This document shows positions 51,525 through 59,392 of a stretch of 64,000 nt of DNA, piece by piece. The stretch is taken from contig JAEUMY010000010.1 in NCBI GenBank assembly GCA_016791265.1, positions 1-64,000 on the forward strand, given 5' to 3'. A program made the translations under genes and the position numbers. The notes below the pieces were generated by a model, which was not told the DNA's origin, made no database searches, and worked only from the letters and a program-made list of their open reading frames with translations. This DNA is from Betaproteobacteria bacterium (GTDB lineage Bacteria; Pseudomonadota; Gammaproteobacteria; Burkholderiales; Usitatibacteraceae). Within the stretch, counting starts at the first letter, position 1. Each line of letters starts with the position of its first letter.

Positions 51525-53618
51525 ATGCCCGCCAACGCACCCAGACTGTCCCAGCTCTCCCTTGCCTGCGCACTCGCCTGCTCGCTGGCCCTCGCCTCGC
51601 CGCTGACGACGCTTGCGCAAGGCACCGCGCCCGCCGCCCCGGCTGCCAAGTCGGGCGAAGACCAGATCACGCTCAACTTCGTCAATGCCGACATCCCGTC
51701 CGTGGCCAAGGCCATCGGTGGCCCGCTGGGCAAGACGTTCATCTTCGACCCCAACGTCACCGGCAGCGTGAACATCGTGTCCGACAAGCCGGTATCGAAG
51801 GACCTGGCGTATCACATCTTCCTCGCCGCCATTCGCCTGCAGGGCTTCACTGCCGTGGAAGGCAACGGCTTCGTCAAGATCGTGAAGGAAGCCGACGCCA
51901 AGCTGACCGGCGGGGCAAACGACGGGAAGGATGCCAAGTCAGCGAGTCAAGTGATGGGCGACCGCATCATCACCCAGGTCTTCCAGCTGCAGAACGAATC
52001 GGCGGCGCAACTCGCCACCGTGCTGCGCCCGCTCATCTCGCCCAACAACTACCTTGCCGCGTATCCCGGCAACAACACGCTGGTCATCACCGACTACGCC
52101 GAGAATGTGCGCCGCATCAGCCGCATCATCGCCAGCATCGACGTGCCCGCCTCGACCGACGTGCAGGTCATCCGCCTGCAGTACGCCTCCGCCGTTGACG
52201 TCGGCAACCTGCTGCAGCGCCTGATGCCGGAAACCAACGTCAATCCCGCCTCGCCCGGCACGCCACCCAAGCTGGTGATCGGCGTCGATCCCCGCTCCAA
52301 CAGCCTGCTCGTGCGCGCCGATTCGCCGGCCATCACCACGCGATTGAAAGCATTGGTCGCGGGCATGGACATCCCGACCGCCGCCAACGGCAACATCCAC
52401 GTCGTGTATTTGCGCAATGCCGAGGCCACCAAGCTGGCCGAGACGCTGCGCAGCCTCATGGCTGGCGAACAGAAATCGGTGACGCAGCCCACGACCACGA
52501 CAGCTACCGCCGGCACCGCCACGGCCAGCGGCACCACCCAGCAGACTGTCGCCGCACCCGCCAGCACCATCCAGGCCTATGCTGCGACCAACTCGCTCGT
52601 CATCACCGCGCCCGACCATGTGTACAACTCGCTCCGCGCCGTGATCGACAAGCTGGACACGCGTCGCGCACAGGTGGCGATCGAAGCGCTCATCGTCGAA
52701 GTCAGCACCACCATGGCCACCGAGTTCGGCATCCAGTGGCAGGATCTGTCCGGCTTGAACCGCACCAACGGCGCACAGATCATCGGTGGCACCAACTTCG
52801 GCGGCCCGGGTCAGAACATCATCTCGTCTGCAGCCAACCTGGCCACGCTGGGTCAGGGCCTGAATCTCGGCATCGTGCGCGGCACAGTCAAGATCGGGGA
52901 CACCGAATTCCTTTCGCTGGGCGCTCTGGCACGCGCATTCGAAGGCGACACTCGCGCGAACATCCTCTCCAAGCCGGTCATCACCACGCTGGACAACGAG
53001 GAAGGCAAAATCATCGTGGGCCAGAACGTGCCCTTCGTCACCGGCAGCTTCACCCAGACCGCCAACTCCTCCACCAATCCGTTCCAGACCATCGAGCGCA
53101 GGGACATCGGCCTCACCCTCAAAGTCACGCCGCAAGTGGCGGAGGGCGGCGCGGTCAAAATGAAGGTGTTCCAGGAAGTTTCCAGTGTGGCGCCGGCCAA
53201 CAACACTGTGAAGTCGGCCGACCTCATCACCAACAAGCGCTCCATCGAGAACACGGTGCTGGTCGACGATGGCGACATCGTGGTCATCGGGGGGCTCATT
53301 TCCGATGACACCAAGAACAACGACACCCAGGTGCCTATCCTCGGTGACATCCCGGTCCTGGGCAATTTGTTCAAGTACAAGTCCAAGTCACGCGACAAGA
53401 CCAACCTGATGGTGTTCCTGCGGCCTGTCGTCCTGCGCGACGGAAAGGCTGCCGCACAGCTCACTGGCGAGCGATACGAGTACATCCGCAACCAGCAGGG
53501 CGCGTTCAACAAGGAAAACTCGGGCGTGCTGGCCCCGCTCGGGGGGGCTGAACTGCCGGCCTTCACGGCACCGGCTGCGGCCTCCACTGCCCCTGCGCCC
53601 AAAGCGGGCGGCAAGTAA
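51525..53618 (+). CDS. gspD: type II secretion secretin GspD
   Basis: 697 residues: signal peptide (LTTLAQG), N0 domain (ITLNFVNADIPSVAKAIGGPLGKTFIFDPNVTGSVNI), three N-domains, and a secretin core (VPFVTGSFTQTANSSTNPFQTIERRDIGLTLKVTPQVAEGGAVKMKVFQEVSSV). It forms the outer-membrane channel. Its stop overlaps the gspE start by one base. No 12-mer palindrome occurs between 49169 and 55835. Confidence 0.95.
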   Translation: MPANAPRLSQLSLACALACSLALASPLTTLAQGTAPAAPAAKSGEDQITLNFVNADIPSVAKAIGGPLGKTFIFDPNVTGSVNIVSDKPVSKDLAYHIFLAAIRLQGFTAVEGNGFVKIVKEADAKLTGGANDGKDAKSASQVMGDRIITQVFQLQNESAAQLATVLRPLISPNNYLAAYPGNNTLVITDYAENVRRISRIIASIDVPASTDVQVIRLQYASAVDVGNLLQRLMPETNVNPASPGTPPKLVIGVDPRSNSLLVRADSPAITTRLKALVAGMDIPTAANGNIHVVYLRNAEATKLAETLRSLMAGEQKSVTQPTTTTATAGTATASGTTQQTVAAPASTIQAYAATNSLVITAPDHVYNSLRAVIDKLDTRRAQVAIEALIVEVSTTMATEFGIQWQDLSGLNRTNGAQIIGGTNFGGPGQNIISSAANLATLGQGLNLGIVRGTVKIGDTEFLSLGALARAFEGDTRANILSKPVITTLDNEEGKIIVGQNVPFVTGSFTQTANSSTNPFQTIERRDIGLTLKVTPQVAEGGAVKMKVFQEVSSVAPANNTVKSADLITNKRSIENTVLVDDGDIVVIGGLISDDTKNNDTQVPILGDIPVLGNLFKYKSKSRDKTNLMVFLRPVVLRDGKAAAQLTGERYEYIRNQQGAFNKENSGVLAPLGGAELPAFTAPAAASTAPAPKAGGK

Positions 53619-55135
53619 TGGATCTGTCCGGACTGACCCCACCCGTGCAGCTTGATCCCCGCATCGTCCGCCTGTTGCCCTACCACTTCGCGCGCGCAAA
53701 GGGAGTCATTGCAGCGCGCGAGGTGAGCGGCCTGCACGGACCGGAGATCGAAGTCTGGCTGCGCCCCGATCCGGAATCCGCCACGTTGGCCGAAGTGCGC
53801 CGCATGGCAGGCAAGCCGTTGAAGACGGTGCTGCTATCGAAGGAAGAATTCGAGAAGCGCCTCGCGGCCGCCTACACCGGCGATGAAATCGTTACCGAGC
53901 AGCTAATTGACGACATCGGCCAGGACGTGAGCCTCGCCGAGCTCACACAGTCGCTGCCGGAAATCACCGACCTCCTCGAAACCGAGAACGACGCGCCCAT
54001 CATCAAGCTGGTCAACGCGCTGCTGACCCAGGCGGTGAAGGAAGGCGCCTCCGACATTCACCTCGAAGCGTTCGAGCGCCGCTCGCTGGTGCGCTTCCGC
54101 ATCGATGGCGCGCTGCGTGATGTGGTCGAGCCGAAGCGTTCTCTTCATGCCGCGCTGGTATCGCGCATCAAGGTGATGGCGCAGCTCGACATCGCCGAAA
54201 AACGCCTGCCGCAGGACGGCCGCATCACGCTGCGCATTGCCGGCCGCCCGGTCGATGTGCGCGTGTCCACGCTGCCCACCGGCCATGGCGAGCGCGTGGT
54301 GATGCGTCTCCTCGACAAGCAGGCGGGCCGCCTGTCGCTGGATGGTCTCGGCATGAGCAAGCCGACGCTGGCGCAGCTGGATCAACTCATCCAGGCGCCG
54401 CACGGCATCCTGCTCGTCACCGGCCCCACCGGCTCGGGCAAGACGACGACGCTGTACGCCGCGCTCTCCCGCCTCGACCACCGCACGCGCAACATGATGA
54501 CGGTGGAAGACCCGATCGAATACGACCTGGACGGCATCGGCCAGACCCAGGTCAACCACAAGATTGAGCTCACCTTCGCCCGGGCGCTGCGCGCCATCCT
54601 TCGCCAGGACCCGGACGTGGTGATGATCGGCGAAATCCGCGACCTGGAGACGGCGCAGATCGCCGTGCAGGCCTCACTCACCGGCCACCTCGTGCTGGCC
54701 ACGCTGCACACCAATTCGGCCGCCGGTGCCGTGACCCGATTGATCGACATGGGCATCGAGCCGTATCTGCTCTCGTCCACGTTGATCGGCGTGCTGGCCC
54801 AGCGCCTGGTGCGCAAGCTCTGCCCGGAATGCAAGGCGCCGCACACGCCGGACGATACCGAGCGGAATATCCTCAACGAATCGCTGTTCCCGGTGTACGG
54901 CCCGGTCGGCTGCGCCGCCTGCGGCTGGAACGGCTTCAAGGGCCGCACCGGCATCTATGAACTGCTGCCGGTCGATGACGGCATCAGGAAGCAGATTCAC
55001 GACGGCGCATCTGAAGCCAGCATCGCCAAGGCCGCGAAGAAAGCCGGCATGCTCACCCTACGCGAGGATGGACTGCGCTGGGTGAATGACGGCGTGACCT
55101 CGCTCGATGAAGTGCTGCGCGTCACGCGGGACTGA
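53618..55135 (+). CDS. gspE: type II secretion ATPase GspE
   Basis: 505 residues: N-terminal GspE domain, then the ATPase core with Walker A GPTGSGKTTT, LRQDPDVVMIGEIRD, and AQIAVQASLTGHLVLATLHTN, and a four-cysteine zinc element (CPEC ... CAAC). It powers pseudopilus assembly from the cytoplasmic face. In normal order gspF follows immediately, but here a hicAB pair lies in between. Confidence 0.95.
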   Translation: MDLSGLTPPVQLDPRIVRLLPYHFARAKGVIAAREVSGLHGPEIEVWLRPDPESATLAEVRRMAGKPLKTVLLSKEEFEKRLAAAYTGDEIVTEQLIDDIGQDVSLAELTQSLPEITDLLETENDAPIIKLVNALLTQAVKEGASDIHLEAFERRSLVRFRIDGALRDVVEPKRSLHAALVSRIKVMAQLDIAEKRLPQDGRITLRIAGRPVDVRVSTLPTGHGERVVMRLLDKQAGRLSLDGLGMSKPTLAQLDQLIQAPHGILLVTGPTGSGKTTTLYAALSRLDHRTRNMMTVEDPIEYDLDGIGQTQVNHKIELTFARALRAILRQDPDVVMIGEIRDLETAQIAVQASLTGHLVLATLHTNSAAGAVTRLIDMGIEPYLLSSTLIGVLAQRLVRKLCPECKAPHTPDDTERNILNESLFPVYGPVGCAACGWNGFKGRTGIYELLPVDDGIRKQIHDGASEASIAKAAKKAGMLTLREDGLRWVNDGVTSLDEVLRVTRD

Positions 55136-55197
55136 AGGCTAGTCATCGCAGACACTCGCAGATGAGCAAAGCGCTCGATGCTGAACGCATGGCGCAT

Positions 55198-55215
55198 ATA
55201 AACAATATTGCTTAT
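55198..55215 (+). promoter_or_regulatory. probable hicAB operator overlapping a -10 box
   Basis: An 18-bp near-perfect palindrome (ATAAACAATATTGCTTAT) in an AT-rich patch. Its right end overlaps a TATACT box (55213-55218), 6 bp before the hicA start, so binding of HicB would block transcription. The start would then lie very close to the ATG, giving a leaderless or nearly leaderless transcript. Confidence 0.55.
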
Positions 55216-55223
55216 ACTGGCCC

Positions 55224-55400
55224 ATGAACAGCAAGGCGTTCAAGCGCTGGTTGACCAAGCAAGGCGCCACGTTTGGCACCATGCGCGGTTCGCACCTGAA
55301 GGTCTATTTAAACGGAAAGCAGTCCATCCTGCCCATGCACAACACCGAATTGAAGACCGGCACGGTGGAAGCCATCAAGAAGCAACTGGGCCTGAAGTAG
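55224..55400 (+). CDS. hicA: HicA toxin
   Basis: 58 residues: KAFKRWLTKQGATFGTMRGSHLKVYLNGKQSILPMHNTELKTGTVEAIKKQLGLK. It is the double-stranded-RNA-binding-like fold of HicA mRNA interferases with the catalytic histidine in GSHLK. The length matches typical HicA. The hicB gene starts 13 bp later. Confidence 0.85.
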   Translation: MNSKAFKRWLTKQGATFGTMRGSHLKVYLNGKQSILPMHNTELKTGTVEAIKKQLGLK

Positions 55401-55413
55401 CAAGGAGACTCTC

Positions 55414-55833
55414 ATGCGCTATCCCGTGACCCTGACGCCCGACAAAAAAAGTGGAGGATTTGTCGTCACCTTCCGCGATCTGCCTGAAGCGATCACCCAG
55501 GGCGACACCTTCGAGGAAGCCTTGGCGATGGCGCAAGAAGCGCTGGAGTTGGCGCTCGAATTCTATTTCGAGGACAAGCGTCTCGTGCCCGAGCCATCAC
55601 GCCCCAAGCGCGGCCAGCACGTGGTGGAACTTCCTGCGAGTCTGGCGGCGAAAGTATTGCTACTCAACGAAATGATCGCCCAGAACGTGCGTCCGGCCGA
55701 GTTGGCGCGGCGCCTCAACACCACGCCACAGGAAGTGAACAGGCTCACCAATCTGCGTCACACCACCCGCATTGACGGCATCGAAGCGGCGCTCCGCGCG
55801 CTGGGTCGGCAATTGGAACTCCGGGTGGCCTGA
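55414..55833 (+). CDS. hicB: HicB antitoxin with C-terminal DNA-binding domain
   Basis: 139 residues: an N-terminal HicB fold (YPVTLTPDKKSGGFVVTFRDLPEAITQGDTFEEALAMAQEALELAL) and a C-terminal helix-turn-helix (RPAELARRLNTTPQEVNRLTNLRHTTRIDGIEAAL). It should neutralise HicA and repress the pair through the upstream palindrome. The pair sits between gspE and gspF, with a 12-mer palindrome immediately after hicB. Confidence 0.88.
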   Translation: MRYPVTLTPDKKSGGFVVTFRDLPEAITQGDTFEEALAMAQEALELALEFYFEDKRLVPEPSRPKRGQHVVELPASLAAKVLLLNEMIAQNVRPAELARRLNTTPQEVNRLTNLRHTTRIDGIEAALRALGRQLELRVA

Positions 55834-55834
55834 T

Positions 55835-55846
55835 GCGAATATTCGC
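55835..55846. repeat. GCGAATATTCGC, exact copy
   Basis: Starts 2 bp after the hicB stop codon and ends 15 bp before the gspF start. Confidence 0.95.
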
Positions 55847-55860
55847 AGTGGCTTAACTCC

Positions 55861-57072
55861 ATGCCCGGATACCGCTACAAAGCCGTTGATGCCGAGGGCC
55901 GCGAAACCCGCGGCGTGCTCGAAGTCGACAGCCCACGCCAGGCGCGTGCGCAGTTGCGCGAGCAGGGACTGTTTCCCGTCGACGTCACCGCGATTGAAGC
56001 GGCCAACGACGCCAGCTCGCCGCAGCGCACCTTGCGCATGGCGAGCGCTGACCTCGCCAACCTCACCCGCCAACTCTCCACGCTGCTGAACGCCGGCCTC
56101 ACGGTCGAGGCCACGCTGTCCGCGCTCATCGAACAGGCCGACACCGACCGCGACAAGCAGATCCTCGCGGGGCTGCGCGGTGACGTGCTCGCGGGCCAGT
56201 CGCTGGCGACCGCGATGGGCCGTTTCCCGCGCGTGTTCGACGAGCTCTATCGCACGCTGGTCAATGCCGGCGAGACCTCCGGCAAACTGGCTGAGGTGCT
56301 GTCCCGCCTCGCGGATCACGTCGAGGAACAGCACGCGCTGAAGCAGAAGCTGATGATGGCGATGATCTATCCCGCCATCGTGCTGGTGGTGTCGCTCGCG
56401 GTGGTGCTTGCGATGATGGTGTACGTCGTGCCGCAGGTCGTCGGGGTGTTCGACCGCACCAGCCAGACCTTGCCGCTGCTCACCCGCGCGCTGCTCGGAC
56501 TCTCCAAATTCATCCAGGCCACCGGCGTGTATTGGCTCGTGGCTGGCGTGATCGGCGTGTGGTTCGCCCGCCGGTCGCTCAAGAACGAAGCCGTGCGCCG
56601 CCGCTGGCATTTCTGGCTGCTCGGCCTGCCGCTCATCGGACGGCTGGAGCGGTCACGCAATGCCGCGCAGCTCGCCTCGACGCTGGCCATTCTCGGCGGC
56701 AGCGGCGTGCCGATTCTCACGGCCATGGATGCCGCGGCAGGTGTGGTGTCCAGCCTGCCCATGCGCGATGCGGTCGAACGCGCCGCCAAGGCCGTGCAGG
56801 AAGGTGCTGCACTCTCCCGCGCGCTGGGCGCATCCGGTCTTTTTCCGCCGGTGATGGTTCACCTGATCGCCTCTGGCGAAGCCAGCGGCCGCCTGCCCGA
56901 AACGCTGGCTTCCGCCGCGCGCCAGCAGCAAAACGAGGTCAGCCTCAAGGTCGCCGCCTTCGCCGCGCTGGCCGAACCGGCGCTGATCCTCTTCATGGCA
57001 GGTGTGGTGCTGCTGATCGTGCTGGCGGTGCTGCTGCCGATCTTCCAACTCAATCAACTCGTGGGACGCTGA
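55861..57072 (+). CDS. gspF: type II secretion inner-membrane platform GspF
   Basis: 403 residues with the two T2SSF domains (first LTRQLSTLLNAGLTVEATLSALIEQA, second ARNAAQLASTLAILGGSGVPILTAMDAAAGV) and membrane segments such as MIYPAIVLVVSLAVVLAMMVYVVPQVV. It forms the platform that works with GspE. Confidence 0.95.
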   Translation: MPGYRYKAVDAEGRETRGVLEVDSPRQARAQLREQGLFPVDVTAIEAANDASSPQRTLRMASADLANLTRQLSTLLNAGLTVEATLSALIEQADTDRDKQILAGLRGDVLAGQSLATAMGRFPRVFDELYRTLVNAGETSGKLAEVLSRLADHVEEQHALKQKLMMAMIYPAIVLVVSLAVVLAMMVYVVPQVVGVFDRTSQTLPLLTRALLGLSKFIQATGVYWLVAGVIGVWFARRSLKNEAVRRRWHFWLLGLPLIGRLERSRNAAQLASTLAILGGSGVPILTAMDAAAGVVSSLPMRDAVERAAKAVQEGAALSRALGASGLFPPVMVHLIASGEASGRLPETLASAARQQQNEVSLKVAAFAALAEPALILFMAGVVLLIVLAVLLPIFQLNQLVGR

Positions 57073-57074
57073 GC

Positions 57075-57605
57075 ATGACCTTTACTCGCCATCCATCCAT
57101 CCGTCGCAGTGCTGCATGGTTTGAACTTGGGCCCCGGCCCGTCATTCCCGCGAAGGCGGGAACGGGGCGACGCTGCGCGCGCGCACTGCGCGCTGGCAGC
57201 GTCGGCTTCACGCTGATCGAGATCATGATCGTGGTGGTGATTCTCGGCATTCTCGCCGCGGTCATCGTGCCCAATGTCATGGATCGACCCGACATGGCCC
57301 GCGTCGCCGCGGCCAAGCAGGACATCGCACAGATCAGCCAGGCGCTGAAGCTCTATCGCCTCGACAACCAGGCCTATCCCAGCACCGACCAGGGCCTGCA
57401 GGCGTTGATCGCAAAGCCCGCCACCAATCCGGTGCCCGGCAACTGGCGCAAGTATCTCGAGCGCCTGCCCAAGGACCCGTGGGGCAACGACTACCAGTAC
57501 CTCAATCCCGGCGTGAAGGGCGAGTTCGATGTCTTCAGCCTCGGCGCGGACAAGGCCCCAGGTGGTGAGGGCAACAACGCCGATATCGGCAACTGGAATC
57601 TGTGA
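57075..57605 (+). CDS. gspG: major pseudopilin GspG with repeat-extended leader
   Basis: 176 residues. The cleavage motif GFTLIEIMIVVVILGILAA starts near residue 44; after cleavage the mature pseudopilin (to about 133 residues) has the C-terminal GspG calcium-binding-type end (EGNNADIGNWNL). The leader of about 43 residues is far longer than the usual 5-10 because a hairpin repeat (57125-57192) is translated in it (ELGPRPVIPAKAGTGRR...). No better start lies closer to the motif. Starts 2 bp after gspF. Confidence 0.85.
   Translation: MTFTRHPSIRRSAAWFELGPRPVIPAKAGTGRRCARALRAGSVGFTLIEIMIVVVILGILAAVIVPNVMDRPDMARVAAAKQDIAQISQALKLYRLDNQAYPSTDQGLQALIAKPATNPVPGNWRKYLERLPKDPWGNDYQYLNPGVKGEFDVFSLGADKAPGGEGNNADIGNWNL
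57125..57192 (+). repeat. hairpin repeat inside the gspG leader
   Basis: Word order: GAACTTGGGCCCC, then the arms CCCGTCATTCCCGC/GCGGGAACGGGG around GAAG, then CGACGCTGCGCGCGCG. Related units lie in gspH (57626, 57689, 57773) and gspI (58331). Confidence 0.8.
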
Positions 57606-58270
57606 GGGATGTCGTCTCGCTGAGAGAACTTGGGCCCCGTTCTCCAACGGGGCGACTGCGCATGACGGCGCTGCACGCCGAATGGTTTGAACTTAGGCCC
57701 CGGCCCGTCATTCTCGCGAAGGCGGGAACGGGGCGACGCTGCGCGCGCGCACTGCGCGTGAATGGGTGTCCGGAACTTGGGCCCCGTTCTTCAACGGGGC
57801 GACTGCCCGAGCGGGCAGTCGGCTTCACCCTCATCGAACTCCTCGTCGTCACGGTCATCATCGGTATCGGGCTGGCACTGGCACTGGCCAATCTGCAACC
57901 GGATGACTCGCAGGCTGCACGACGCGATGCCCACGCACTTGCAGGACAGCTCGAACGTATCCAGGAGCGCGCGCTCTTCGGCGGCCAGGCCATCGGCGTG
58001 ACCTTTGGCGCGGACGGTCCGCAGACCTGGCAGCGCGATCCCAAGGGCGAGTGGGTCGCGGTCACGTTCGATGCGAATATTCGTAAAGCGGACATCGCGG
58101 TGGAAGCCTTGAAGCTCGGCGCCAAAGTGATGGAGACCGATGCGCGCATGGTCTTCCTGCCGGACGGCATGAGCCTGCCCTTCGAGCTCACCGTGAGTCG
58201 CAACGGGCATCGCTTCCTCATCACCGGCGACCCGCTGGGGCGGATCAGCGTGAGCGCGGTGCAGTCATGA
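57602..58270 (+). CDS. gspH: minor pseudopilin GspH with repeat-extended leader
   Basis: 222 residues from a GTG that overlaps the gspG stop (GTGA). The cleavage motif GFTLIELLVVTVIIG begins at residue 74 if this start is used; a GTG at 57758 would shorten the leader to about 22. The leader contains three hairpin units (see repeats) read in frame. A near-copy of the 12-mer (58073-58084, last base T) is in frame as A-N-I-R, the change being synonymous. Confidence 0.8.
   Translation: MRDVVSLRELGPRSPTGRLRMTALHAEWFELRPRPVILAKAGTGRRCARALRVNGCPELGPRSSTGRLPERAVGFTLIELLVVTVIIGIGLALALANLQPDDSQAARRDAHALAGQLERIQERALFGGQAIGVTFGADGPQTWQRDPKGEWVAVTFDANIRKADIAVEALKLGAKVMETDARMVFLPDGMSLPFELTVSRNGHRFLITGDPLGRISVSAVQS
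57626..57660 (+). repeat. short hairpin unit in the gspH leader
   Basis: GAACTTGGGCCCC with arms CCCCGTT/AACGGGG and GGCGACTGC; shares its start with the gspG unit. Confidence 0.7.
57689..57757 (+). repeat. long hairpin unit in the gspH leader
   Basis: Nearly identical to the gspG unit (CCCGTCATT ... GGCGGGAACGGGGCGACGCTGCGCGCGCG); differs by a few bases (ACTTAGG, TTCTCGC). Confidence 0.8.
57773..57820 (+). repeat. second short hairpin unit in the gspH leader
   Basis: Same start as the other units, followed by CCCCGTT/AACGGGG arms and a second hairpin GACTGCCCG/CGGGCAGTC immediately before GGCTTCACC, the codons of the cleavage motif. Confidence 0.7.
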
Positions 58271-58749
58271 AAGTGCTTGCTCGACATTGCTGGCAGTCGC
58301 GCACTTGCAAACGTGCTGCAACTTGTCGTGGCGAACTTGGGCCCCCGCCTACGCGGGGGCGACGCTGCGCGCGCGCACTGCACGCTCACAGCGTCGGCTT
58401 CACCCTCATCGAAGTGCTGGTGGCGCTGGCCATTCTCGGCATTGCGTTGGCGGCATCGATGCGCACGCTGAATCTCTCCATCGATACCGCGCGCGAAACC
58501 CGAGAGCGCCTCGCCGCCACCTGGGTGCTGCAGAACCGGCTGGCGGAGATCGAGGCGCGACGGCTCTTCCCCGAAGCCGGCGAGACCCGCGGCGAGCTGG
58601 TGTACGCCGGTTTGCGCCTGCAGTGGAAGCAGCGCGTGGTGGAGACACCCAACGCCGCCTTCCGCCGCATTGAACTCTCCGCCGCGCTTGCAGACCAGCC
58701 GGACTATGCGCTGGCCAAGTTGAATGGCTACGCGGTGCAGACGCCATGA
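58267..58749 (+). CDS. gspI: minor pseudopilin GspI with repeat-extended leader
   Basis: 160 residues. The start ATG overlaps the gspH stop (ATGA). GFTLIEVLVALAILGIALA begins near residue 45, giving a leader of about 44 residues that includes a hairpin unit (58331-58390) read as ELGPPPTRGRR. The mature part is short, as in GspI. Confidence 0.82.
   Translation: MKVLARHCWQSRTCKRAATCRGELGPPPTRGRRCARALHAHSVGFTLIEVLVALAILGIALAASMRTLNLSIDTARETRERLAATWVLQNRLAEIEARRLFPEAGETRGELVYAGLRLQWKQRVVETPNAAFRRIELSAALADQPDYALAKLNGYAVQTP
58331..58390 (+). repeat. hairpin unit in the gspI leader
   Basis: GCGAACTTGGGCC with arms CCCCCGC/GCGGGGG around CTAC, then CGACGCTGCGCGCGCGCACTG; the same order as in gspG. 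Confidence 0.8.
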
Positions 58750-59390
58750 GGAACCCATTCGTTCGCAGCGGCATGAAGCACCAACAGGCCTTCACCCTCA
58801 TCGAAGTCCTGGCCGCCATGGTCATCTTCGCCATCATGGCGGTGATGTCCTATCGCGCGCTGGCCGGCGTGCTCGACTCACGCGAACGGCTGGAGGCTGA
58901 AGCGACCAAATGGCGCAACCTCGCCATCTTCTTCGCCCGCCTGGAGCAGGATCTTGGCGCGACGCTGAATCGCCCGGTGCGGAGCATCGACGACATTTTC
59001 CAGCCCGCGCTGGCGGTGAACCCGGATACCGGCGCCGAGGCCGCACTGGCGTTCACGCGCAGCGGCTACGTCGGTGCCGAGGGCACGCTGGCCGCGCCGC
59101 AACGCATCGCTTACCGGCTGAAGGACAACAAGCTGGAACTCATGGTGTGGCCGCATCTCGACATGCCACCGCGAGGCAGCGCCACGGCCTACGCCGCGCT
59201 GGATGGCGTCACTGCCTTCAGCGTGCGCGCGCTGGACGCTGCCGGCAACTGGCAGCCGATCTGGCCGGTGCCCGGCACGGCGGCACAAGGCGGCGCCACC
59301 GCTGGCGCACTGCCCAACGGTATCGAGGTCACCGTCACCCTGGAAAGCGGCGAACTCTTTGCGCGAATATTCGCGTTACGGGGGCAGTAA
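58746..59390 (+). CDS. gspJ: minor pseudopilin GspJ
   Basis: 214 residues. The start ATG overlaps the gspI stop (ATGA). The leader is MRNPFVRSGMKHQQA, then FTLIEVLAAMVIFAIMAVMSYRAL; it has no hairpin insert, unlike its neighbours. A 12-mer palindrome (59363-59374) lies in the last codons (R-I-F-A). In the Gsp system GspI, J and K form the pseudopilus tip. Confidence 0.85.
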   Translation: MRNPFVRSGMKHQQAFTLIEVLAAMVIFAIMAVMSYRALAGVLDSRERLEAEATKWRNLAIFFARLEQDLGATLNRPVRSIDDIFQPALAVNPDTGAEAALAFTRSGYVGAEGTLAAPQRIAYRLKDNKLELMVWPHLDMPPRGSATAYAALDGVTAFSVRALDAAGNWQPIWPVPGTAAQGGATAGALPNGIEVTVTLESGELFARIFALRGQ

Positions 59391-59392
59391 GC

